64,000 nucleotides of DNA from Enterobacter cloacae subsp. cloacae ATCC 13047 (GTDB lineage: Bacteria > Pseudomonadota > Gammaproteobacteria > Enterobacterales > Enterobacteriaceae): NCBI RefSeq assembly GCF_000025565.1, contig NC_014121.1:3224001-3288000 (forward strand), read 5' to 3'. The notes beneath the pieces are model-generated. The model searched no databases. It was given only the letters and a program-made list of their open reading frames with translations, and had not been told where the DNA came from. This document shows, in pieces, positions 18,703 to 25,581 of the stretch; the first letter of the stretch is position 1; each line of letters starts with the position of its first letter. A program made the translations under genes and the position numbers.

Positions 18703-18751
18703 TGCTTATCCGGAGGCAGCCAAATTTATAAGGCCACTATTTTAAAAAGCA

Positions 18752-19582
18752 TCACACAGACGCGTGAGGGGCGTACATCGGATAGGTGAAGAACAATAAA
18801 TGCACGCAGTTCAGCCCAAAATGCAAGAACGTTGCAACCCAGAGCCCTCCGCTCCACATCCACGCCAGGCCGTAAATAATACCGGAGAGGCTGGCAAAAA
18901 TAATCAGCAGTAAACCGCCGCTATAATGCATTAGCCCAAAAATGAGTGAGGCAATCAACAGTGCTACAACAGGATGCACAACCCGGGACAAGCGCTGCTG
19001 CAGATAGCCTCTGAACAAGGCTTCCTCGGCTAAAGAGACGAAGAAAATATTCGCAAGGGCAAATTGAGCAAACCATTCTGGCGCATGCGGCTCAATTCTC
19101 AGCCCGCCCAACGCAACAGCCAGAAGTAACAGCGCGGGTATCGCCAATACCAATATTCCCCAGCCTACCTTGCCAGGTTTATAAAGGGGTTTTGCTACGA
19201 ATAACGTTGGCATGCACGTAATTAAAAAGAACGGCACCACTGCCTTGTCCATATTAAAGTACATACTGAACGGTATGCTTTGCGGACCAACAACGACAGC
19301 GTCCAGTACCTTCGGGTTATGGAAGCCAGGGATCGCATGCAAAACCAGGGCAACGGCGATGACTACGCACAGGCCTTCGACCAGATAAGTATATTTATTA
19401 TTTTTATTACGTAGCCATTCAACAACAGACCAGCCAATAACGATTAATGCAATCACCAGCAGCGCCGGGGCATCAAGAATGCTCTGTTTCCAGCCGAGAA
19501 ATGCCGTTAACCCCAGCATCAGGTAAGCCAGGCTTTTATTCAGGGAAAGTGCGGCAAGCGAAGTTGCGAGTAGATACCACAT
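18752..19582 (-). CDS. CPBP-family intramembrane metalloprotease
   Basis: The 276-residue polytopic membrane protein carries the CPBP (Abi) domain: EEALFRGYLQQRL in its C-terminal half, then LIFGLMHYSGG and FLHFGLNC. These supply the two-glutamate plus arginine motif and the two histidines of the active site. Relatives process CAAX-like or other membrane substrates, and some confer self-immunity to bacteriocins. No bacteriocin gene is nearby. It is the last host gene before the attachment region, so its role in this lineage is open. Confidence 0.82.
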   Translation of the reverse strand: MWYLLATSLAALSLNKSLAYLMLGLTAFLGWKQSILDAPALLVIALIVIGWSVVEWLRNKNNKYTYLVEGLCVVIAVALVLHAIPGFHNPKVLDAVVVGPQSIPFSMYFNMDKAVVPFFLITCMPTLFVAKPLYKPGKVGWGILVLAIPALLLLAVALGGLRIEPHAPEWFAQFALANIFFVSLAEEALFRGYLQQRLSRVVHPVVALLIASLIFGLMHYSGGLLLIIFASLSGIIYGLAWMWSGGLWVATFLHFGLNCVHLLFFTYPMYAPHASV

Positions 19583-19661
19583 AAATGTCCTTCATGATTG
19601 GCATGTACAACAGTGAAATGAATGTCGTGCCGGAGGCATCCCACGGGGAAGCCATAAATAG

Positions 19662-19736
<75 letters not shown>

Positions 19737-19738
19737 GT

Positions 19739-19812
19739 TGGTCCGCCACCGGAGCCTCGAACCCCGTACTACAACATCCTGGTTGTCGCTCTTCCCGATG
19801 AGCTAGTGGCGG
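19739..19812 (-). pseudogene. tRNA-like sequence with abnormal anticodon loop
   Basis: The minus strand has a perfect 7-bp acceptor stem (CCGCCAC / GTGGCGG) with encoded ACCA end, D stem GCTC/GAGC, and T arm CGGGG-TTCGAGG-CTCCG. The anticodon stem ACAAC/GTTGT closes only a six-base loop (CAGGAT) without U33, so no amino acid can be assigned. It is probably a tRNA that lost a loop base. Confidence 0.6.
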
Positions 19813-19814
19813 TA

Positions 19815-19890
19815 TGGTGGCCCTGACTGGAACTACGCCAATGTCCGGTCGATGGCGGAACAAACGTTCTGACCGACAGGCTACAGAGCC
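19815..19890 (-). pseudogene. Highly degenerate tRNA-like sequence
   Basis: The acceptor arms GGCTCTG and CAGGGCC pair fully (one G-U) and are followed by an encoded ACCA, and a T stem ATTGG/CCAGT can form. The T loop CGTAGTT and the D and anticodon arms are no longer canonical. It is the most decayed member of the tandem trio. Confidence 0.5.
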
Positions 19891-20018
19891 GGGTTCAGAA
19901 TGATACACATCTGGAATTAACCACGCAAATCAGACGGTTAAAAGCGGGTACAGAGTGAAGGTTCGGTAGCGGTTGGTCGGTCTGGGGAAGAGTGGGCTGG
20001 ATTAAGGCTGAGACTAAA

Positions 20019-20063
20019 TGGCACGCCCTGTAGGATTCGAACCTACGACCTACGGCTTAGAAG
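20019..20063 (-). pseudogene. 3' half of tRNA-Arg(UCU): left attachment core (attL)
   Basis: The minus strand reads CTTCTAAG, then the 3' anticodon stem, variable loop, T arm (GTTCGAATCC) and acceptor end with CCA of an argU-type tRNA. Homology stops exactly at the anticodon loop: the bases 5' of it (CTACGTT) do not complete a tRNA. This is what remains of a host tRNA after phage integration into its 3' half. argU is a classic phage site and lies near pheP in E. coli. The intact tRNA expected at the other prophage end is not present in this window. Confidence 0.75.
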
Positions 20064-20243
20064 AACGTAGAGTACTGTTTAACACACTGTAATATCATTG
20101 GTTTTTCCGCGCTCGCACCGCGTTTGTGTCATAACGTGTCATTACTTGCTGTCGTATTTCCTTCTGATTCATCCATGCATGACACAACTGTGACACAGAG
20201 AGTACACAGCCATGCCTCATGGTATAGCTGTGTAATTTCCTTT
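20064..20243. other. Left prophage arm without genes
   Basis: This 180-bp phage-side segment lies between the tRNA-Arg remnant and the first prophage gene. It has no credible open frame; its content is the set of arm-type repeats described separately. Confidence 0.6.
20126..20196. repeat. Putative integrase arm-type sites
   Basis: GTGTCAT occurs as a direct pair at 20126 and 20136 (10 bp apart). Its inverse occurs as a second pair: ATGACAC at 20179 and GTGACAC at 20190 (11 bp apart). Helically phased short repeats beside a tRNA core are the usual arm-type binding sites of tyrosine integrases. Confidence 0.55.
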
Positions 20244-20633
20244 CTACATCACCGGGCAATCATCAAACTCACCTGTCCGCGCATCGTTGATGATGTACGT
20301 GATTACCCCGAATATTGGTAGCGCCCCACTGATACCCTCGTCGTTACCAGGCAGCCTCTCCTTTCTCCCGTTCGCCACATTCTCCAGATGCGGATGCGGG
20401 TATGTGCGATACCTCTTTACTTTAAACTCACCGTTGCAGTCACAGATAAGCAGCGAGCCGTCACACGGCTTAAGCGACGAATCGATGACAAGGAGCGCAT
20501 CTTTCATGATGCCGCATCTGTAGATAGTCTCACCCGCCCGCATGTAGTACGTAGCAGCAGGTTTCATGATAAGCGCCTCATCAAGTGACAGGCGACTTTC
20601 AACGTAATCAGCAGCCGGGCTCGGGAATCCCAT
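20244..20633 (-). CDS. UmuD'-like protein, encoded pre-cleaved (HumD-like)
   Basis: The 129-residue protein begins MGFPSPAADYVE, so after Met it starts exactly at the residue (Gly25) exposed when UmuD is cleaved to UmuD'. ATG 20633 has GGAGG five bases upstream; a GTG at 20639 would overlap that SD. Aligned to UmuD, the catalytic Ser60 is Thr, the adjacent Met61 is Ile and one residue is missing, while Lys97 is kept, so self-cleavage should be lost. Phage P1 HumD is a known UmuD'-type homologue. It could supply active UmuD' to host UmuC for translesion synthesis. A LexA box lies upstream. Confidence 0.8.
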   Translation of the reverse strand: MGFPSPAADYVESRLSLDEALIMKPAATYYMRAGETIYRCGIMKDALLVIDSSLKPCDGSLLICDCNGEFKVKRYRTYPHPHLENVANGRKERLPGNDEGISGALPIFGVITYIINDARTGEFDDCPVM

Positions 20634-20651
20634 ACTCACCTCCGATAGTTA

Positions 20652-20667
20652 CTGTATATGTATACAG
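20652..20667 (-). promoter_or_regulatory. LexA (SOS) box
   Basis: CTGTATATGTATACAG is a perfect CTGT-N8-ACAG site with an alternating AT core, 19 bp before the UmuD'-like start. It implies SOS induction. Confidence 0.88.
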
Positions 20668-20674
20668 TATTATC

Positions 20675-20691
20675 GATCGACGGTATCGATC
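20675..20691 (+). promoter_or_regulatory. GATC pair upstream of gtrA
   Basis: Two Dam sites (20675-20678 and 20688-20691) lie 13 bp apart within TATCGATCGA ... TATCGATCAATAG, ahead of gtrA. Salmonella gtr operons and agn43 are phase-varied by Dam and OxyR at paired GATC sites near ATAG-type OxyR half-sites. The resemblance is suggestive only. Confidence 0.4.
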
Positions 20692-20745
20692 AATAGTCTT
20701 TGTAGTGCTACACTTCAGACCTTTCAGAATTTACTGATTTATATC

Positions 20746-21108
20746 ATGTTAAAGTTATTTGCCAGGTACACATCAATCGGCGTCATAAACACGCTCATTC
20801 ACTGGGTTGTGTTCGCTATTTGCATATACGTGTTTCACACAGGTCAGGCGCTTGGTAACTTCGCCGGATTCGTCGTGGCAGTGTCTTTCAGCTTCTTTGC
20901 AAACGCCAGGTTCACCTTTAAGTCATCGACAACTACGATGCGCTACATGGTGTATGTAGGGTTTATGGGAACCCTGAGCGCAGCTGTTGGTTGGGCCGCA
21001 GATAAGTCCGGTATGGCTCCGATCGTGACTCTCATTCTTTTCTCCGCCATCAGCCTGGTGTGCGGGTTTATTTATTCAAAGTTCATTGTCTTTAGGGATG
21101 CGAAATGA
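20746..21108 (+). CDS. gtrA: GtrA-family bactoprenol-linked glucose flippase
   Basis: The 120-residue protein has four transmembrane segments and the GtrA family look ([19 protein letters not shown] at the start, NARFTFKS after segment 2). It is thought to flip undecaprenyl-phosphate-glucose to the periplasmic face. It is the first gene of a three-gene O-antigen-modifying operon and overlaps gtrB by four bases (ATGA). No strong SD is seen before the start. Its place between the attachment site and the tail spike gene is the P22-type arrangement. Confidence 0.9.
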   Translation: MLKLFARYTSIGVINTLIHWVVFAICIYVFHTGQALGNFAGFVVAVSFSFFANARFTFKSSTTTMRYMVYVGFMGTLSAAVGWAADKSGMAPIVTLILFSAISLVCGFIYSKFIVFRDAK

Positions 21109-22025
21109 AAATTTCTCTGGTCGTTCCGGTATTTAATGAAGAGGAAGCTATTCCAATCTTTTATAAAACCGTGCGCGAATTTGAAGATCTTAAACAACAT
21201 GAAGTGGAAATAGTTTTCATCAACGACGGCAGCAAAGACGCTACAGAATCCATCATTAACGCGATTGCTATCGCTGATCCGCTCGTGGTTCCACTGTCAT
21301 TCACTCGCAACTTCGGGAAAGAGCCTGCGCTGTTCGCCGGACTTGACCATGCCACCGGTGAGGCCGTTATCCCGATTGACGTTGACCTGCAAGACCCGAT
21401 AGAAGTCATCCCTCACCTGATTGAGAAGTGGCAAGCCGGTGCAGATATGGTGCTGGCCAAGCGTTCTGACCGCTCCACAGATAGCCGCCTGAAGCGTAAA
21501 TCAGCTGAATGGTTCTACAAGCTGCACAATAAGATCAGTAACCCGCAGATCGAGGAGAACGTTGGCGATTTCCGACTTATGTCCCGTGAAGTGGTAGAAA
21601 ATATCAAGCTCATGCCGGAACGAAATTTGTTCATGAAAGGCGTGCTGAGTTGGGTTGGAGGCCGTACGGATGTTGTCGAATACGCTCGAGCAGAGCGCGT
21701 GGCAGGGAGCACAAAATTCAACGGCTGGAAGCTCTGGAATCTTGCTTTAGAAGGTATCACCAGCTTCTCAACATTCCCGCTTCGAGTATGGACGTACATA
21801 GGTCTTGGCGTGTCTATGTTTGCATTTATCTATGCTGCATGGATGGTTGTAGATAAGCTGATATGGGGGAATCCCGTTCCGGGTTATCCGTCACTCATGA
21901 CGGCAATTCTTTTCTTGGGCGGCGTTCAGCTCATTGGTATAGGTGTGCTTGGGGAGTATATTGGAAGGATTTATGTAGAGGTCAAGAACAGACCTAAATA
22001 TCTGTTAAAAAGGAAAACAAAATGA
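21105..22025 (+). CDS. gtrB: Bactoprenol glucosyltransferase GtrB
   Basis: The 306-residue family-2 glycosyltransferase has an N-terminal GT-A domain ([12 protein letters not shown], then NDGSKD and the acidic DVDLQDP) and two C-terminal transmembrane helices (about 230-295). It transfers glucose from UDP-glucose to undecaprenyl phosphate. It overlaps gtrA and gtrC by ATGA on both sides, so all three are coupled. The sequence is typical and of full length. Confidence 0.93.
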   Translation: MKISLVVPVFNEEEAIPIFYKTVREFEDLKQHEVEIVFINDGSKDATESIINAIAIADPLVVPLSFTRNFGKEPALFAGLDHATGEAVIPIDVDLQDPIEVIPHLIEKWQAGADMVLAKRSDRSTDSRLKRKSAEWFYKLHNKISNPQIEENVGDFRLMSREVVENIKLMPERNLFMKGVLSWVGGRTDVVEYARAERVAGSTKFNGWKLWNLALEGITSFSTFPLRVWTYIGLGVSMFAFIYAAWMVVDKLIWGNPVPGYPSLMTAILFLGGVQLIGIGVLGEYIGRIYVEVKNRPKYLLKRKTK

Positions 22026-23521
22026 CCACCAATAGAATTGGAGTGTTCATTAAAAACAACCGATTGCCAATTTTCGTTGTCTTTTCCATGTGCATTTTAT
22101 ATGTACTACCAATAATCATGGCCGACAGGCTGTACGTTGACGACATGGGTCGGACTACCACTGGGTATTATGGGTGGAAAGGTAATGGTAGGCCTTTTGC
22201 AGAAATGATAATGAAGTTTCTATCATTTGGAGGGCTTAACTTAGACATATCCCCCTTACCTCTGCTGCTAGCGTTAGCCTTGTATTCTGTTACTTCCGTG
22301 GCATACGTCAGATCTGTCATTCCAAAGAAAGGTATATTGATAACGGTTATCGCATCATTAGGATTCATAGTTAACCCATTTTATCTTGAGAACCTTTCGT
22401 ATAAGTATGATTCGTTCCCTATGATGATTAGTGTATGTGTTTTATTGCTTGCTTACATTAATATATCGAACATATACGCTAGAGCTACAATAGCGACTAT
22501 AGCCGTAATTGCTTCTTTGAGCTCATATCAAGCATCTATTGGTCTTTTTGTATCTTTAGCAGTAATAGAATCAGTTAGTTACATAAACAAAGGAATAGAT
22601 TTAAAATTTGTCTTTTTGAGAATTGTAGAGAGGGGGTTGTGCTTTGGAATAGGTTACTTATTGTATGACAAGGTAATAAAACCAGCGACAGTTCTGGAAA
22701 GCAATGGTTATACTTGGCAGCACTCTCAAACAATCCTTTTAAATAAGGAAGGGTTTGATATATTTGCCCGGAACGTACATATCTATCTTGAAAAGATAAT
22801 GAAATACGCGACCTCCATACCAAGCATTACTATTGCTTTAGTGGCTTTTTTCATAGTTGCCAGCCTCGGCTCAATTTTATTCGGTATTTTTAATAAACAA
22901 AAAAACAAACCTATAGCTATAATCTGCTCAATTATGGTTATGGCATCACCGATCATTGTTTTCGCTTTGACATTTATTCATATGTGCCTATTGGTTTACC
23001 CAATTGCATCGCCTCGTGTCTTTGTATCATTTTCAGCTTTCATTTTTTTGATGATGGCTATACTTTTCATGCATGATAGATTCAACAGAGCATCACTGGT
23101 TCCTGCAATACTATTTATTGCCTTCTCGTATGTTTACTCATTCTCATACGGAAATGCCTTGAAATTTCAGGACGAATATGAAAATTATGTTGCAGTAAAC
23201 ATTGCAAATGATTTATCAACTATCGATCCACTTGGACAATTGAAAATACAGACTAATGGCTATATGGACTATCCTCAGCAGGTTGCCATTGTTTTAAAAA
23301 AATACCCTGCCATGAAGGATGCTATCTTGAGATATTTGAACAATGATTGGTACTGGTCATACTTTCAACTAGGTAAATATGGTGTAACCAATGCTAGAGC
23401 TGGATTGTCTCAAAAATATGCATCAGATATATCTAGTGGGAAAGCTCTCCTGGTAAGGCGAGACTATTCTTTCCATAAGAGAGACAATATTTTAGTTATA
23501 AGTTTCCACGGAAAATACTGA
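22022..23521 (+). CDS. gtrC: Serotype-specific glucosyltransferase (Glucos_trans_II, GtrC-like)
   Basis: The 499-residue polytopic protein has about ten transmembrane segments. Its N-terminal periplasmic loop [15 protein letters not shown] ... GNGRPFAE is the signature of phage GtrII-type enzymes that move glucose from the lipid carrier to O-antigen. This last gtr gene is the variable one that sets linkage and acceptor. Its base composition is clearly AT-richer than gtrAB, a sign of modular exchange. A strong terminator follows. Expression would change the host O-antigen and can block superinfection by phages that use it. Confidence 0.87.
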   Translation: MTTNRIGVFIKNNRLPIFVVFSMCILYVLPIIMADRLYVDDMGRTTTGYYGWKGNGRPFAEMIMKFLSFGGLNLDISPLPLLLALALYSVTSVAYVRSVIPKKGILITVIASLGFIVNPFYLENLSYKYDSFPMMISVCVLLLAYINISNIYARATIATIAVIASLSSYQASIGLFVSLAVIESVSYINKGIDLKFVFLRIVERGLCFGIGYLLYDKVIKPATVLESNGYTWQHSQTILLNKEGFDIFARNVHIYLEKIMKYATSIPSITIALVAFFIVASLGSILFGIFNKQKNKPIAIICSIMVMASPIIVFALTFIHMCLLVYPIASPRVFVSFSAFIFLMMAILFMHDRFNRASLVPAILFIAFSYVYSFSYGNALKFQDEYENYVAVNIANDLSTIDPLGQLKIQTNGYMDYPQQVAIVLKKYPAMKDAILRYLNNDWYWSYFQLGKYGVTNARAGLSQKYASDISSGKALLVRRDYSFHKRDNILVISFHGKY

Positions 23522-23523
23522 TA

Positions 23524-23551
23524 GAAATGGGGCGAACGCCCCATTTCTTTT
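23524..23551. terminator. Terminator between convergent gtrC and tail spike gene
   Basis: GAAATGGGGCG and CGCCCCATTTC form a perfect 11-bp stem with a two-base gap, then a T-rich run. It serves gtrABC and, on the other strand, overlaps the tail spike stop codon. Confidence 0.88.
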
Positions 23552-25523
23552 AAGCAAATGCACCAAAGTTACGCCACACAGCAGCAGATCCATTGCCAGC
23601 AGTGACGCAAATAGCACCAGCGTAGGCTGTTCCAGAGGCTGGAGGTGTCGTAAACCAGCAAATATCGCCTACGGAATAATTAATTGTTGAGGGTATTCCA
23701 GCTACCGTTGTAGCAAAGACTTCTTTTCTCCTGTTTCCTCCGAAATTGATAATGCCATGAGTTCTAGCTGATGAGCCCTCGTTAATCATCGAGATATATC
23801 CATTAGCCTGTATGTTATCAACCATTACGTTCGTTGCGCTTGCGTTATTGATAACGAACTGAATCTGAGTTGATGACTGTGAGTTTCGAACATTCAGACC
23901 AAGAATCTGAATATTGTTACCACCTCTTATTATTTCCACTGCATTATAAGCTGAGCCACCAAATGCAACACTCATGCTTGGGTTTTTTAACTGAATTGCG
24001 TTTAGTACAATGTCTGCACAGTTCTCCATAACAAGGCCATGTTTATATAGCTTACCGAAGGCATTACCAGACACAACGCCGCCTCTCACTCCTGTCATCC
24101 ATAATGCATAATCAGGGAAGGACTGCGGGTTGGTGCTTGCCGCGTCCGAGGCTATAGTATTGCCTATCAATACAAAATTATCATAGTCAGTATTTGATGA
24201 TGTAGCGGTATTGTCGATTTTAATCATCACTGATAATGATCCACCACAGCGGAATATGTCATTGCAGGACATGATGCTCCCTCTACCGAAGTGGCCCAGG
24301 AAGAATTGGAAGCACCCATTGTCGCATTTGTTATTTTTAATGCTGATATCACCGGCATAATTATCCGCTAACACACCTTGGGCAGTGTTGGTTACAAGTT
24401 TTATGCACACAGAATCCGCAAGACTAGTATCGGTAGCTGATCCAAATCCGCCACATGAGTGGAATCTATTGTCGTCTATAACGTGACCACGGAATTGCTG
24501 ACCAGGCACGTAGTTAAGAGTTATTGGGAAAGCGACATGCGAATAACCATTAAGCCGCTGAGTAAGGTTTCTACCATACCCAACCACACCGTTCTTCAGG
24601 CAAAAGAATGTACAGCCGTGCACAGTGCTATCGATGTCTGCAAGCGTGCCCGTTGACGGCTGGAACTTCACGCCGGTACATGTTTCTGTAGCACCAAAGT
24701 TAACTGCGGCTTCGAAACCTTCAAAAAGAAGGCCTTCAATACGACAACCACTTCTTGTGAATGTCATCAATGTTGTATTGGCGGCCGCAGCTTTAATTTT
24801 AGTTGTGGATGCGCCGTAAGGGTATTCACCTGCACCTTTGATAACCAAAGACGTATTGTTAATAGTTAAACCGGTAGTAAGGTACGTCCCCGCCGGGATA
24901 CGGACGCTTGTCCTGGTTCCATTAGTATTTAAAAGGGAAAAGAAACCGTTAAGAGCTGCCGTCGAATCAGTAGCGCCTGTCGGATCTACCCCGGCGATCG
25001 CACCAACGCTCAACTCCTCATCTAATCTCTTTTTAACCGTATAGGCGCGATAATGGCCGATTGCATTCTGAACAGTCGTTGCATTTCCATCTGAGTCCAG
25101 CGCGCCGATCATTCCCGCGCCCGCAGATGTAGCTAGCATTGCTCGCAGGCTCGCATCACCAATACCTACCCACGCGCCTACGCCAACCCCGCCGGAAGAT
25201 GATGGCGTAGAGCCGGCATCCACATGCTTCGGCAGCGCGCCGTCCCAACGATAATATTCGCCGGTATCTTCGTCACGTAGCGCCTGGTTTGGCAGGGTGA
25301 TATTAGCGCCGTCCTGGAACGAGTCGATAAGGACCCACCCGAACTGAGCAATAGCCTGCTGAGCCAGCCAGCGAAGACCTTCGATGGTGTAATGCTCGTT
25401 TCCGAACCGGTCAACATAGGTGTTTACCAGCGAAGTAACGAACTCGTCAATTTTACCCGCGTTAAACTTAAGGTCGCGTGGTGATTCGCTCGGAACAGAA
25501 TTCTGAGTAGGTGTAGTAGCCAT
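23550..25523 (-). CDS. Phage tail spike, beta-helix, likely polysaccharide-active
   Basis: The 657-residue protein has an N-terminal virion-anchoring region (about 1-130, with GNEHYTIEGLRWLAQQAIAQ and FGWVLIDSFQDGA), a short neck, then a right-handed beta-helix (from about ADGVDPTGATDSTAALNGFF onward) of the pectate-lyase-like kind. A small C-terminal domain follows. Such spikes bind and often cleave O-antigen or capsule. The beta-helix part is AT-richer than the anchor, suggesting domain exchange. A terminator separates it from the upstream tail genes. The enzymatic activity is inferred. Confidence 0.8.
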   Translation of the reverse strand: MATTPTQNSVPSESPRDLKFNAGKIDEFVTSLVNTYVDRFGNEHYTIEGLRWLAQQAIAQFGWVLIDSFQDGANITLPNQALRDEDTGEYYRWDGALPKHVDAGSTPSSSGGVGVGAWVGIGDASLRAMLATSAGAGMIGALDSDGNATTVQNAIGHYRAYTVKKRLDEELSVGAIAGVDPTGATDSTAALNGFFSLLNTNGTRTSVRIPAGTYLTTGLTINNTSLVIKGAGEYPYGASTTKIKAAAANTTLMTFTRSGCRIEGLLFEGFEAAVNFGATETCTGVKFQPSTGTLADIDSTVHGCTFFCLKNGVVGYGRNLTQRLNGYSHVAFPITLNYVPGQQFRGHVIDDNRFHSCGGFGSATDTSLADSVCIKLVTNTAQGVLADNYAGDISIKNNKCDNGCFQFFLGHFGRGSIMSCNDIFRCGGSLSVMIKIDNTATSSNTDYDNFVLIGNTIASDAASTNPQSFPDYALWMTGVRGGVVSGNAFGKLYKHGLVMENCADIVLNAIQLKNPSMSVAFGGSAYNAVEIIRGGNNIQILGLNVRNSQSSTQIQFVINNASATNVMVDNIQANGYISMINEGSSARTHGIINFGGNRRKEVFATTVAGIPSTINYSVGDICWFTTPPASGTAYAGAICVTAGNGSAAVWRNFGAFA

Positions 25524-25534
25524 ATTGATTCCAT

Positions 25535-25560
25535 AAAAAAAACCGGCGCGGTGGCCGGGT
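25535..25560 (-). terminator. Terminator after the tail-tip gene
   Basis: On the minus strand CCCGGCCACCGCGCCGG is followed by eight T. It lies between the tail-tip stop codon and the spike start, so the spike gene needs read-through or its own promoter. Confidence 0.85.
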
Positions 25561-25581
25561 TCGGTTGGTCGGGGACGGTTC

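Larger units (their letters stand above)
18394..18751. other. AT-rich intergenic region with fbp promoter and terminator
   Basis: This 358-bp gap holds the fbp promoter and Fur box on its left and a bidirectional terminator on its right. The AT-rich middle (18500-18650) has no open frame or hairpin that I can support. Confidence 0.6.

Noticed and set aside
20091..20100. AATATCATT shared by 20091-20099 and about 54658-54666 as att core
   Set aside because: Nine AT-rich bases can match by chance, and the tRNA-Arg remnant is a much better left core.
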